From Prevotella sp. oral taxon 376 (GTDB taxonomy: Bacteria > Bacteroidota > Bacteroidia > Bacteroidales > Bacteroidaceae): a stretch of DNA of 64,000 nucleotides. A model generated the notes under the pieces. It was not told the origin of the DNA. It saw only the letters and a program-made list of their open reading frames with translations, and made no database searches. This document shows positions 35,507-45,099 of this stretch, piece after piece; the first letter of the stretch is position 1; every line of letters begins with the position of its first letter. The stretch covers positions 434,001 through 498,000 of the forward strand of contig NZ_PYXG01000001.1 in the NCBI RefSeq assembly GCF_003043945.1. Reading direction: 5' to 3'. Made by a program: the position numbers and the translations under genes.

Positions 35507-38195
35507 CTTCGGGGAATAAGCTTAATTGTCCCGTCATCTCATCTATGATCTGCTGCCGGCTCTTCCCGGCGTCAGGATCGAGGTTTTCCTCCGCGTCATC
35601 AGCCGGATCCTCTTCCTCCGGAGACGCCTCCGGCTCGGGGAAACGAAGAGGCTCAAGCTCTTCCACGGACTTCACTTCCCATTGGGCGAGCCGCTTGCCG
35701 TGAGCCTTCACGCTCTTCAGGGCGATGAACTCATCGGCATCTATCTCCAAATCGGGCCGCCCGCTGTCTGCCCCTCCGAAGTGGACAAGGAGCCTCGGAT
35801 AGGCCTGATCCGTAAGCAGAATCGGCCTGCTGTCCGGATTCTCGCCAAGATAGTTCTGGGGCTTACGCGCATATTCCATACAGAATCGCTTCACATACAC
35901 ACGGTTCTGGTTGTCGGCATCGCGCAAGACGGCCGTCCATATCTTATGTTCATCCCACTTCTCAAGAATCCTGATATCGCCCTCATAGTGGTTGTTCGGG
36001 TCGAAATTGGTGAAGTAGAACTCTCCGCCGGCGAGTACTACGAGGATGTGTTCTCCGTCGTTGAACTCTCCGAGGAAACGGCCATGCTCCTCATAGTTGA
36101 TGCGGCGCACATCAGGATCGAACCAAACCTTGCGTCCCCCGAGGGTGGAATGGCCGTGGCTCTTCAGCGAGATGCGGTGCACGGGCTTCTTAGAGAGGAT
36201 GTTTCCCTTGGAGGCACGCCCCTTGATCATCACCTCCGAGAAGTCTTTCTCGATAAAGATGTTCTGTTTCTTCTTCGCGGCATCTGCCTCCAGCGTAACC
36301 TTGATGACCTCGGCCTCGCCGTTGGGATTGGCCGTCAAGTACATGACCTTCGACCCATCCCTGCCCTGCGTGAGGTCATACTCGCGGTCGCGGATAAGCG
36401 TGGGCACATTGAATCGCTTGATATAGTAAAAGCCCTTGCGGCCATCGCGGTACACGGCATTGTATATCGTGCGCTTGTCGTTGCGCTTGAAAACCTGAGC
36501 CCAGATGACTCCCTTGCCCACAAAAAGCTTCTCGGCCACCTTCACCACCTTGTATTTCCCATCCCGATAAAAGAGGATGATGTCATCAATATCCGAACAG
36601 TTGCATACGAATTCGTCCTTCTTCAGGCCTGTTCCGATGAATCCTTCCTGTCGGTTGATATAGAGTTTCTCGTTGGCCTCGACCACTTTCGTAACCTCAA
36701 TGGTATCGAAACTGCGAATCTCCGTCTTGCGCAAGTGGTCTCCGCCGTATTTCTGCTTCAGGTATTTAAACCAGTCGATGGTAACCTTCACCATCTGCCC
36801 GAGATCCTTATCGATGTCGGCGATTTCCGCCTTTATCTTCGCAAGCAACTCGTCGGCCTTGTCTTTGTTGAACTTCAGGATGCGCTGCATCTTTATTTCA
36901 AGCAACTTCAGGATATCGTCGCGCGTTATCTCGCGGATAAAGTCTTTCTTGAAAGGCTCCAGTTTTGTGTCGATAAACTCCACCACGGCATCCTGATTGG
37001 GGGCGGTCTCGAACTTCTTTTCCTTATAGATACGCTCCTCTATGAAGATGCGCTCCAGCGAATTGTAGAAGAGCTGCTCCTCTAATTCCCCCTTGCGGAT
37101 AAGGAGCTCCTTGCGCAGCAGCCCCATCGTGCGGTCGGTGCTGTGGCGGAGCACATCTGAGACGGCAAGGAACTGCGGCTTGTTATCTTCTATCACGCAG
37201 CAGTTGGGCGAGATGTTGGTCTCACAGTCGGTAAAGGCATAGAGCGCGTCCATCGTCTTGTCGCTCGACACGCCGGGAGCCAGATGGAGCTGGATTTCCA
37301 CCTCCGAGGCCGTCATGTCTTCCACCTTGCGAATCTTCAGCTTGCCTTTCTCCACTGCCTTCGTGATGCTTTCCTGTAACGAGATGGCCGTTTTGCCGAA
37401 CGGGATCTCGCGGATGACGAGCGTCTTGGAGTCTAATTTCTCAATCTTTGCACGCACCTTGAGCACGCCGCCACGCTGTCCGTCGTTGTACTTCGAGACA
37501 TCAATCGCGCCTCCCGTGGGGAAATCGGGGTAAAGCTGGAACTTCTCACCCTTAAGATAACTGATGGCGGCATCGCAAATCTCGTTCATGTTATGCGGCA
37601 GTATCTTACTGCTCAGCCCCACGGCGATGCCCTCCGCACCCTGCGCAAGCAACAGGGGGAACTTCACCGGGAGCGTAATGGGCTCCTTGTTTCGTCCGTC
37701 GTAGGAGAGCTGCCACTCCGTGGTCTTGGGGTTGAACACCGTCTCCAATGCAAACTTCGACAGCCTTGCCTCGATGTATCGGGGAGCGGCCGCACGGTCG
37801 CCGGTCAGGATATTGCCCCAGTTACCCTGCGTGTCTACGAGCAGATCCTTCTGTCCCATCTGCACCAGGGCGTCTCCGATGGAAGCGTCGCCGTGCGGAT
37901 GAAACTGCATGGTATGGCCCACGATATTGGCCACCTTGTTGTATCGCCCGTCGTCCATGCGCTTCATGGAGTGCAGGATGCGGCGTTGCACGGGCTTCAG
38001 ACCGTCCTCTATGTGGGGCACCGCCCGCTCCAGGATGACATAACTGGCATAGTCGAGGAACCAGTTCTTGTACATTCCGCTCAGATGATGCACCGCCGAG
38101 GCATCAAACCGATCGGCAGGCCTGTAGTCGGAATGCTGGTCTACCTCCAGTTCCTCTTCTTGCGTATTGTCGTCAAAAGTCTTCTCGTCGTCCAT
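35493..38195 (-). CDS. parC: DNA topoisomerase IV subunit A (GyrA/ParC family)
   Basis: 900 aa from ATG 38195. ParC is the DNA-cutting subunit that decatenates chromosomes together with ParE (not in this window). The catalytic Tyr is residue 140 in APRYIEARLS, and HPHGD at 99-103 belongs to the CAP domain. The coiled-coil and C-terminal regions follow, with a Bacteroidota-type acidic tail (PEEEDPADDAEENLDPD). The GyrA-box motif is not evident, which supports ParC over GyrA. The start is supported by a promoter 21 bp upstream; a longer in-frame extension would run through that promoter. The 3' end overlaps the next gene by 14 bp. Confidence 0.92.
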   Translation of the reverse strand: MDDEKTFDDNTQEEELEVDQHSDYRPADRFDASAVHHLSGMYKNWFLDYASYVILERAVPHIEDGLKPVQRRILHSMKRMDDGRYNKVANIVGHTMQFHPHGDASIGDALVQMGQKDLLVDTQGNWGNILTGDRAAAPRYIEARLSKFALETVFNPKTTEWQLSYDGRNKEPITLPVKFPLLLAQGAEGIAVGLSSKILPHNMNEICDAAISYLKGEKFQLYPDFPTGGAIDVSKYNDGQRGGVLKVRAKIEKLDSKTLVIREIPFGKTAISLQESITKAVEKGKLKIRKVEDMTASEVEIQLHLAPGVSSDKTMDALYAFTDCETNISPNCCVIEDNKPQFLAVSDVLRHSTDRTMGLLRKELLIRKGELEEQLFYNSLERIFIEERIYKEKKFETAPNQDAVVEFIDTKLEPFKKDFIREITRDDILKLLEIKMQRILKFNKDKADELLAKIKAEIADIDKDLGQMVKVTIDWFKYLKQKYGGDHLRKTEIRSFDTIEVTKVVEANEKLYINRQEGFIGTGLKKDEFVCNCSDIDDIILFYRDGKYKVVKVAEKLFVGKGVIWAQVFKRNDKRTIYNAVYRDGRKGFYYIKRFNVPTLIRDREYDLTQGRDGSKVMYLTANPNGEAEVIKVTLEADAAKKKQNIFIEKDFSEVMIKGRASKGNILSKKPVHRISLKSHGHSTLGGRKVWFDPDVRRINYEEHGRFLGEFNDGEHILVVLAGGEFYFTNFDPNNHYEGDIRILEKWDEHKIWTAVLRDADNQNRVYVKRFCMEYARKPQNYLGENPDSRPILLTDQAYPRLLVHFGGADSGRPDLEIDADEFIALKSVKAHGKRLAQWEVKSVEELEPLRFPEPEASPEEEDPADDAEENLDPDAGKSRQQIIDEMTGQLSLFPEDEEQ

Positions 38196-38216
38196 ATATG
38201 AAGTAGGTTTGTCGGG

Positions 38217-38247
38217 CAAAGATAAGCATTTTTTCACAGAATGGCAA
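38217..38247 (-). promoter_or_regulatory. Promoter of parC
   Basis: Minus strand: -7 TATCTTTG (38217-38224), 20-bp spacer and -33 TTG (38245-38247). Confidence 0.7.
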
Positions 38248-38460
38248 GAAAACCCGACAAGAATCCATAAAAATAGGTAGCCCACAAGGTCTACGCAGGA
38301 GATCTTTAAAGAATCCGCCCCGGGTAGAGATATCGTTCTGGGCACTTGTTTCTGTTATTGAAATGCCGAGTTTCGGCTGCAGAGACTGATCCGGAAAGCC
38401 GTCGACATAATTCCGAGAGACCGCTAAAAGGGGCATAAGAGCTACCCGGAGCAGGGAGAG

Positions 38461-38502
38461 AAAACGAAAAGGGCCGGCCATTCTCTTGACGACGGCCGGT
38501 CC
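38461..38502 (-). terminator. Terminator after SusD of pair 2
   Basis: Minus-strand stem GGACCGGCC/GGCCGGCCC with one mismatch, followed by TTTTCGTTTTC. Confidence 0.7.
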
Positions 38503-38520
38503 TCTATGGCACAATTGTAC

Positions 38521-40305
38521 TTACCAGTTTGGGTTCTGGCCAAGTTTTTTGTTCAGCGTAAGTTCCTGCGTAGGTATGGGAAGCAACCAACGGCGGTCTT
38601 TGTCAGACCACTTACGGCCGGCATCATCGAGCGACTTGGAAGCCTTATATTGATATAGGTACTTTGCTCCTTGATAGTCGATGGTAGGCCGCGCATTCTC
38701 ACCTGTAAATGTATTGGCGGGATACTGGCTTATGACCGTAGGCGTAATCTTTATTCCGAACATGGTTTTGGGATTCTCCATCACCTTCATTCCGTTCCAG
38801 CGCTTCAGGTCGTCCATGCGAAAACCCTCGGCTATGAGCTCAATGCGGCGTTCACGGCGAATCTCATAGAGGAGGTTGGAGAGCGTATACCCATAGTCTA
38901 TAGGCCGTGCGTCGGCAACGGGAGAAGTGGTAAGGTGGACCATCTCCACACGGTCGCGCAGCTTGTTGACCGTCTTGTCGAGCACCTCTTGCGTGCAAGT
39001 GCCAAGTTCGGCGTTGGCTTCGGCATTAATCAGAAGAACTTCCGCATAACGATAGACAAACCAGTCGTAGGTGGAGTTGTTTGCCTCCTGCTGTGTGGTG
39101 TTGGCCGCATGGAACTTCGCGCACTGGTAGCCGGTAACGCCCTTGCTGGATCCCACGGCGTTGGCCAGTTCATTCTGTATCCTTTCCCCATTGCGCACAT
39201 AATAAGGGCGATGGTTGTTATCTATAATCTGATACATACGAGGGTCGCGATCGGCAAGCTCCGCGTCCATATCCTCGTCGCCATGATAGCCAGAGCCAGT
39301 ATTATAGATGGGTGTCCCATCCTTCATCAAGAACGACTCCGCGAAATCTTTGCTCAAACCGAGCCCATGCTCCTGCACCTGCCGACCCAGCTGATGCGTA
39401 AGGACATTGGCCTTGTAGAAGCGTGCCAAGATACATTCCTTGTTCGAAGAAAGATCTTCCTGCGTGAAGAGATTGGAATAATAGAGAGGATAACCGGCGT
39501 AGGCAAGTTGGTCGCAACCGCTGTCCTCTCCCTTCACGATATCATAGTTACCGGAGCTGATGATGGTATTGGTCAGCGTCACGGCCTTCTCAAGCAGGGT
39601 CTGGGAGGTCAGGCTGCCCGTCCCGGCCTCATGATGATACTTCTTATAGGTGCCGAAGTAAAGGCATATCCGAGCCAACTGTGTCCGTGCTGCATCCTTG
39701 TTCAGGCGGCCGCTCTCCGCCAGCGACTTTTCCGGCAGGTGCTCGATGGCATACTCGAAGTCCTCAATCACATGCCCCAAGACCTCGTCCTTGTTATCAC
39801 GAACCTTGTACAGTTCTTCCCGATCGGTAGTCTGGAGGTCCTTGTCATACCATGGCACATCGCCATAAGCTTTGATGAGGTCAAAATAAACCAGGCCTCT
39901 GAAGAACCTTACTTCTGCTACATACCGGTTGATTTCCGCCTCCGATCCCGTTGCGCGGCTATAACGCTTGAGGAAATAGTTACAGCTCCGCACATCTCCC
40001 CAATACCATTTGTTATAGGATGTAACGGCAGGCGTTGCGCCCGGAGCCTCTTCCGGAATCGTAAGTTCATTGAAAAGATAGGAGCTGTAATTGGTGGTAA
40101 CGAAGTTATCACTCTCTCCGTCGAGGCTGGGATTCGGACTGCTTAGCAAGCCATACAGCCCGTTTGCATAGAGTTTCAGGTCGTTTGGCGTGTTCCAATA
40201 GGTTTCATCCGTGAAGGAATCCATAGGAGCCAGGTCGGTATAGTCCTTGCAAGCCCAGAGCGTCCCTGCCATAAGGAACAAATAAATATAATGTTTGAAT
40301 TTCAT
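38521..40305 (-). CDS. RagB/SusD-family outer-membrane lipoprotein
   Basis: 594 aa with a lipobox-like LWAC, Cys19. SusD signatures are visible: SFTDETYWNTPNDLKLYANGLYG, EVRFFRGLVYFDLIKAYGDVPW and IRRERRIELIAEGFRMDDLKRW. It ends TLNKKLGQNPNW. It forms the lid over the SusC barrel and binds glycans or other nutrients at the surface. It is 23 bp downstream of its SusC and ends at a terminator, so the operon is SusC-SusD only. Confidence 0.94.
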   Translation of the reverse strand: MKFKHYIYLFLMAGTLWACKDYTDLAPMDSFTDETYWNTPNDLKLYANGLYGLLSSPNPSLDGESDNFVTTNYSSYLFNELTIPEEAPGATPAVTSYNKWYWGDVRSCNYFLKRYSRATGSEAEINRYVAEVRFFRGLVYFDLIKAYGDVPWYDKDLQTTDREELYKVRDNKDEVLGHVIEDFEYAIEHLPEKSLAESGRLNKDAARTQLARICLYFGTYKKYHHEAGTGSLTSQTLLEKAVTLTNTIISSGNYDIVKGEDSGCDQLAYAGYPLYYSNLFTQEDLSSNKECILARFYKANVLTHQLGRQVQEHGLGLSKDFAESFLMKDGTPIYNTGSGYHGDEDMDAELADRDPRMYQIIDNNHRPYYVRNGERIQNELANAVGSSKGVTGYQCAKFHAANTTQQEANNSTYDWFVYRYAEVLLINAEANAELGTCTQEVLDKTVNKLRDRVEMVHLTTSPVADARPIDYGYTLSNLLYEIRRERRIELIAEGFRMDDLKRWNGMKVMENPKTMFGIKITPTVISQYPANTFTGENARPTIDYQGAKYLYQYKASKSLDDAGRKWSDKDRRWLLPIPTQELTLNKKLGQNPNW

Positions 40306-40328
40306 AGGAAATATCTTTTTAGAAGTTG

Positions 40329-43300
40329 TCAGAATGTCAGATTAAGACCAATAGCAATCTTCTTGTTGATCGGATAGGTCATAGTTCCCAGAGTTTCAGG
40401 ATCGAAACCGTCCATAAGGTCGGTTATCGTAAAGAGGTTCTCACCCTCGACATAGAGTCGCAGACGGCTGATGCCCCACTTGCCAGTTATCTTTTTGGGC
40501 AGTGTATAGCCAAGAGTGATGTTCTTCAGGCGGCAATAACTTGCATCTTGCAGATAGCGCGTGGATGTCTGCCGGTTGCCTTCGTTCGCCCATCCCAGCC
40601 GCGGGAAGTAGGCGCCGGGATTGTCTTCCGTCCAGTAATCAAGGTTATTGGTCAACGGCGTTTCCCACTCATCGGTGAATCCCCAGAAGGCAGGACCGCC
40701 CAACATGTAGTCTCGCTTGCCGACACCTTGCAGGAAGACATTGAGGTCGAAGCCCTTGTATTCTGCACCCAGCGTAACGCCGAAGGCAAAGCGCGGCGTA
40801 TCGTTGCCGATAATCTTGCGGTCGCCGGGCTTGCTTAAAGTATTGTCTCCGATGTTGATTTTATCGTTGCCGTCAAGATCCTCATACCTCACATCGCCTG
40901 CCGTCCAGTGTCCCCCGTAGAGATAAGACTGGTCGATGGTCTGAGCCTCGGCGTCTGTCTGGAACAGTCCATTTGACACATAGCCCCATATCTCACCGAT
41001 TTTCCGCCCTACATAGTATTGGGAAATCAACCCCGTAGGGTTGCTGTATTTGGTAATGGTAGACTGATAATCGGAAAGAACACCCCTCGCATGATAGGAA
41101 AGGCCATTGGCAAGCCGGTCGTTCCATTCCAAGGAGAGCTCCCATCCCACGGTTTTCAGATTAGCGGCATTCTCTAATGGCACCTTCGTTCCAAGCACGG
41201 AGGGAAGCACTTCGCCCGAAGTCAGCATGTCTTTCGTATCCCGACGGTACCAGTCAAACGACATATTCAACCGGCTTCTCAGGAAAGAAGCGTCGAAACC
41301 GAAGTCTATCTGGTGCACGCTTTCCCATGTGAAAGACGGGCTCACGAGGCCCGGCACCGTGATGGCCACCGGCAACGAGCCGCCCAGAAGTGCGTTATAG
41401 CGGGTGTTGATACCATAGGTAGCGAGATAGGGGAAGTTGCTCGTTACGGCCTGATTGCCCAACGATCCATAGGAGACGCGTATCTTCATGTTGTCCCACC
41501 AACTTTTCAAGGGACTCCAGAAGCTTTCCTCCGAGATTCTCCATGCCGCTGAAGCGGAGGGGAAGAAGTCGTAGCGCTCGCCTTTCTTGAACTTAGAAGA
41601 CCCGTCATACCGGCCGTCTAACTCGAAAAGATACCTGTCTTTAAAGTTATAGTTGATGCGGGCAAAGACACCATTCACCGCCCACTGGCTCTCATTGCCA
41701 TCGGTAAGGATGTCGCCCGTAGCCTGGTTTATGGCGGGATTTTCCGGATTAATAAGATTCTTCCTGCCCACATAGTGATAGGCCGTATGCTCTTTCTCCT
41801 GGTTGTAGCCTACCATAACCTTGAAGTTATGACTTTTCCGCGCGAGAGAGAATGAATATTCCGCAAACGCGTTGAACGACTGATAATAATTATCCTGATT
41901 AGTCAAGGTTACGCTGCTGGGGTTCGTCCAGGGATAGAAGTTCTCCGTTCCGGGCACCGCCGTATAGTCATAGAAGTTCCTGACATGCTGCTTGGAATGA
42001 GCTCCGAAATGATTCCAGGTATAATCCGCATTGACCACGAGGCCCTCGATGGGAGTAAGCCTCACGGCAGCGGTCATCCAAAGGTCGTTCTGCTTATAGC
42101 GCGCATTGCCACCCTGAGCCTGCAACGCCACAGGATTGGTAAAGCTACCCTGCCCGGCATAGTACCCGTCGGGGTGCTTCACCGGCATGAGAGGACTCAA
42201 GTCGGCCTTCATCATGCCGCTGTAGGCAGAGATGCCGGAATAAGCAGTGGCGTTCATGGGAGTCGTGCCGCCCGTAGGATGGAGCTCCGTGGTGTAAGTA
42301 TTGGTAATCTTGGCAGAGACATTCAGCCATTTAGCGACATCCGTAGCGATGTTGATGTTGGCATTATACTTCTTATAGGAGTCGTCCGCGGCTCTCAGGA
42401 TGCCCCCTTGGCTGTTGGCAGCAAGCGAGGCGTAGTAGGTGGTGCGTTCGTTGCCTCCGCTCACGCTCGCATTATAAATCTGCGAGAACGAGGTCTTGTA
42501 AAGTTCGTTCCACCAGTCTGTATTGCCGCAGTAGCCATACTTGAACGAGCTATAGGCCGGATCGAAGAACACGGGGGAGTCATAGGTGCCGTCCATGTAA
42601 GCCTTTGCGTGGTCATATACCAGTTGGTTAAAGTAATGACCGCTGCCGCCGCTGTTCTGGTAGGCCTTGTCTATCATGGTAAGGTAATCGATAGAACCCA
42701 CATTATGAGCCTCCACCGCCGGCCGCTGCCAATATCCCGTGGCATTGAAGCTGACCACCGGCCTCGTATTGTTCCTGCCTTTCTTCGTCGTGATGAGAAT
42801 CACGCCGTAGGCAGCCCTTGCTCCATAGATGGCTGCCGAGGCCGCGTCCTTCAGCACGGAGATGGACTCTATGTCGTCAGGATTCACGAGATTTGCGTCC
42901 ATCTGCACATTATCCACCAAGATCAACGGACTGCCGCCATTGAGGGAGGTGGTTCCCCGGATGTTGAATTTAGACCCCGCGCCGGGTGCCCCACCCGATG
43001 ACATCGTAATGTTCAGGTTAGGTATGACGCCTTGAAGTCCCTGCCCGATATCACTGATAGGGCGGTTCTCCAAGACCTCGCCGCCGACTTGCGCCACCGC
43101 ACCAGTAAGGTTTGCCTTCCTCTGTGTGCCGTAACCGACCACGACGACCTCCTGCAATGACTCGCTGTTTTCTTCCAAAACCACCGACATGCGGGCAGAT
43201 GCCTTCACTTCTTTGGTCTTATAACCGACATAGGAAAATTCCAAAATAGATTCAGCAGGGGCACTAATGGTGAATTCTCCATTAATGTCCGTAACAGTAC

Positions 43301-43535
43301 GGGCAGAGGTTCCCTTTGCCGTAACCGTTACTCCAATAAGAGGTTCGCTCCGATTATCGGTAACCAAACCTTTCACTTCATTGCTCTGTTGAGCAACATT
43401 TACTGCAGCGTTCACGGCATCCGCATGGGCTGACAGCGGCATCGCAAGGAGGGCCAGCAGCCCTAATCCTGCAAAAAACTTGCTCCAGGCACAGAGACTC
43501 GTGAACACATTGCGAGATTGTACTTTGTTAGGCAT
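40329..43535 (-). CDS. SusC/RagA-family TonB-dependent outer-membrane transporter
   Basis: 1068 aa. A long signal peptide (to about residue 39) is followed by a carboxypeptidase-regulatory-like beta domain (VKGLVTDNRSEPLIGVTV, about 54-115). Then come the SusC hallmark VVVVGYGTQRKANLTGAV, a plug domain with ILVDNVQMDANLVNPDDIESISVLKDAASAAIYG split across about 200-240, and a large barrel ending in the aromatic strand AIGLNLTF. It imports oligosaccharides or similar molecules using TonB energy. The promoter lies 59 bp upstream. No linked glycosidase or regulator gives the substrate. Confidence 0.95.
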   Translation of the reverse strand: MPNKVQSRNVFTSLCAWSKFFAGLGLLALLAMPLSAHADAVNAAVNVAQQSNEVKGLVTDNRSEPLIGVTVTAKGTSARTVTDINGEFTISAPAESILEFSYVGYKTKEVKASARMSVVLEENSESLQEVVVVGYGTQRKANLTGAVAQVGGEVLENRPISDIGQGLQGVIPNLNITMSSGGAPGAGSKFNIRGTTSLNGGSPLILVDNVQMDANLVNPDDIESISVLKDAASAAIYGARAAYGVILITTKKGRNNTRPVVSFNATGYWQRPAVEAHNVGSIDYLTMIDKAYQNSGGSGHYFNQLVYDHAKAYMDGTYDSPVFFDPAYSSFKYGYCGNTDWWNELYKTSFSQIYNASVSGGNERTTYYASLAANSQGGILRAADDSYKKYNANINIATDVAKWLNVSAKITNTYTTELHPTGGTTPMNATAYSGISAYSGMMKADLSPLMPVKHPDGYYAGQGSFTNPVALQAQGGNARYKQNDLWMTAAVRLTPIEGLVVNADYTWNHFGAHSKQHVRNFYDYTAVPGTENFYPWTNPSSVTLTNQDNYYQSFNAFAEYSFSLARKSHNFKVMVGYNQEKEHTAYHYVGRKNLINPENPAINQATGDILTDGNESQWAVNGVFARINYNFKDRYLFELDGRYDGSSKFKKGERYDFFPSASAAWRISEESFWSPLKSWWDNMKIRVSYGSLGNQAVTSNFPYLATYGINTRYNALLGGSLPVAITVPGLVSPSFTWESVHQIDFGFDASFLRSRLNMSFDWYRRDTKDMLTSGEVLPSVLGTKVPLENAANLKTVGWELSLEWNDRLANGLSYHARGVLSDYQSTITKYSNPTGLISQYYVGRKIGEIWGYVSNGLFQTDAEAQTIDQSYLYGGHWTAGDVRYEDLDGNDKINIGDNTLSKPGDRKIIGNDTPRFAFGVTLGAEYKGFDLNVFLQGVGKRDYMLGGPAFWGFTDEWETPLTNNLDYWTEDNPGAYFPRLGWANEGNRQTSTRYLQDASYCRLKNITLGYTLPKKITGKWGISRLRLYVEGENLFTITDLMDGFDPETLGTMTYPINKKIAIGLNLTF

Positions 43536-43594
43536 AATAGTACGGTTTTAAATTCATAAACTTTACAAGGTCTAAACTTTGTCTGTTATTGAGT

Positions 43595-43624
43595 CAAATA
43601 TATGAAAATTTTTTCTTACGGCAA
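43595..43624 (-). promoter_or_regulatory. Promoter of SusC/SusD pair 2
   Basis: Minus strand: -7 TATATTTG (43595-43602), 19-bp spacer and -33 TTG (43622-43624). Confidence 0.7.
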
Positions 43625-43998
43625 GTCCGGCCAATCGCTCGTTAACAAAAAAAAACGATTTTTATTATTAAGAAACCATCCTACAACTTTATTAAAACAC
43701 AGCTGCCGCTCTTCGTAAAAATTTCAATACAATTTCGCATTATTATACTTTTTTACGCTAATTTTTCAAAAACAGCCTGCCGAGAAACAGAATGAAAACA
43801 GGCTATAGAAGAAGAATTCAGAAGCAGAAATCACTTTTCTTCGCATCCAAAAACCGATGAAAACATTTTACTCTTTTAGCTTTCACGGTACAAATAGAAG
43901 GAAAGGCAGCCAGCGTCTGCCCGAAGCCACGACGGCATATCCGGCAGACCGGCCGACGGACAGCGAGAAACCCGAAGGCCGGACATGGCCAACAGCGG

Positions 43999-44064
43999 GA
44001 CAATATCGGCGAGATAGTCCGACGAAATCGGCGATTTTGTTCCACGATTTCGCCGATTTCGTCA
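43999..44064. repeat. 66-bp triple-palindrome element, class A, copy 4
   Basis: Units at 43999-44020, 44021-44042 and 44043-44064. The conserved flank GACGGCTATCAG lies at 44072-44083, again exactly 7 bp past the last unit, as in copy 3. Confidence 0.9.
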
Positions 44065-44140
44065 GCCTCCTGACGGCTATCAGAAAAAAGTGTGGCGGAG
44101 AGCCGGCGGGCGGAAAGCGGCAAGCAGCCATCAGACCGGC

Positions 44141-44920
44141 CTATCCGAGGATAACATCAAGCAGCATCATGAGGACAAAGCCGATGGCAAAACCTATCGT
44201 GGAATGATTGGAATGCTCGCCCTCCGACGCCTCGGGGATGAGCTCCTCGATAACCACATAGAACATGGCACCGGCCGCAAAAGCCAACAGATAAGGCAAG
44301 GCCGGCTGCACGAGCGATGCCAGAAGGATGACGAGGACGCCCCCCAACGGCTCTACGGCTCCGGAAAGCGTCCCCATGAGGAATGATTTCATCCGGCTGC
44401 CGCCTGCCGCCTTCATCGGCATGGAGATGATGGCGCCCTCCGGAATGTTCTGGATGGCAATACCGACCGACATTGCCATCGCTCCCGCGGCAGATATCCA
44501 TTCGCCGCCCTGCAAGGCTCCGGCAATGACCACGCCGACCGCCATCCCCTCTGGGAAATTGTGAATGGTAACGGCAAGGGTGAGCATGGCCGTCTTGGAG
44601 ATGTGGGCCTTCAGACCCTCCGGATGGGAATTGCCTATATGGAGGTGGGGCGTGAGCGTGTCGATAAGGAGCAGGAAGCCCATGCCCGACAGGATTCCAA
44701 CGGCAGCAGGGATGACGCGCAGCTTGCCCATGTCGGCCGACATCTCCATTGCCGGGATGATGAGCGACCATATGGAAGCGGCCACCATCACGCCCGAGGC
44801 AAAGCCCAGAAGGGATTTCTGCAAGCGCGGGGACATCTCGTCCTTCATGAAAAACACAAACGCGGCACCAAGCGTCGTGCCGAGGAAGGGTATCAGCAGA
44901 GTAAGAAAAACTCCAGACAT
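44141..44920 (-). CDS. ZIP-family metal ion transporter
   Basis: 259 aa from ATG 44920, with about eight membrane segments. The two ZIP signatures are HNFPEG in AVTIHNFPEGMAVG and QNIPEG in GIAIQNIPEGAIIS, which supply the binuclear metal site. A His-containing loop (LHIGNSHPEG) lies before them. It imports zinc or related divalent metals. An in-frame ATG further upstream would add a Lys-rich, non-ZIP stretch that crosses the promoter. The ATG is only 4 nt from a TACCTTTG box, so the mRNA may be leaderless. Confidence 0.9.
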   Translation of the reverse strand: MSGVFLTLLIPFLGTTLGAAFVFFMKDEMSPRLQKSLLGFASGVMVAASIWSLIIPAMEMSADMGKLRVIPAAVGILSGMGFLLLIDTLTPHLHIGNSHPEGLKAHISKTAMLTLAVTIHNFPEGMAVGVVIAGALQGGEWISAAGAMAMSVGIAIQNIPEGAIISMPMKAAGGSRMKSFLMGTLSGAVEPLGGVLVILLASLVQPALPYLLAFAAGAMFYVVIEELIPEASEGEHSNHSTIGFAIGFVLMMLLDVILG

Positions 44921-44924
44921 GCGG

Positions 44925-44932
44925 CAAAGGTA
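44925..44932 (-). promoter_or_regulatory. -7 box only 4 nt before the ZIP gene ATG
   Basis: TACCTTTG on the minus strand, four bases from the ATG at 44920. No -33 TTTG was seen at the right spacing. Confidence 0.55.
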
Positions 44933-45049
44933 AGCAAAATTCCAGAAAGGAGGAAGAAATACAGGGAAAAAATAGCAGGAAGAAAGAGAAAAGGAAGATA
45001 GCCCAAGCCCTGCTTCCGTCTTTTTTTTCTTTTTTTTGCCGGAATCCTG

Positions 45050-45080
45050 TTGCATATCTCAAGCGGTTTTCGTACCTTTG
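45050..45080 (+). promoter_or_regulatory. Promoter of the GH106-like gene
   Basis: -33 TTG (45050-45052), 20-bp spacer and -7 TACCTTTG (45073-45080). Confidence 0.65.
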
Positions 45081-45099
45081 CGGCAAAACCAAACATATC

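Larger units (their letters stand above)
38196..38520. other. Intergenic region parC/SusD pair 2
   Basis: 325 bp containing the parC promoter and the SusD terminator. Nothing else was recognised between about 38250 and 38460. Confidence 0.6.
43536..44140. other. Intergenic region SusC pair 2/ZIP transporter
   Basis: 605 bp. It has the SusC promoter, an AT-rich stretch, a possible hairpin arm pair AGCCTG/CAGGCT near 43775-43805, and class A element copy 4. No coding sequence is convincing. Confidence 0.65.

Noticed and set aside
38671..40146. 491-codon open frame antisense to SusD of pair 2
   Set aside because: Shadow frame; the SusD reading on the minus strand has lipobox and family motifs.
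43775..43805. AGCCTG/CAGGCT arms as another triple-palindrome element
   Set aside because: Only one possible arm pair and no 22-bp periodicity.
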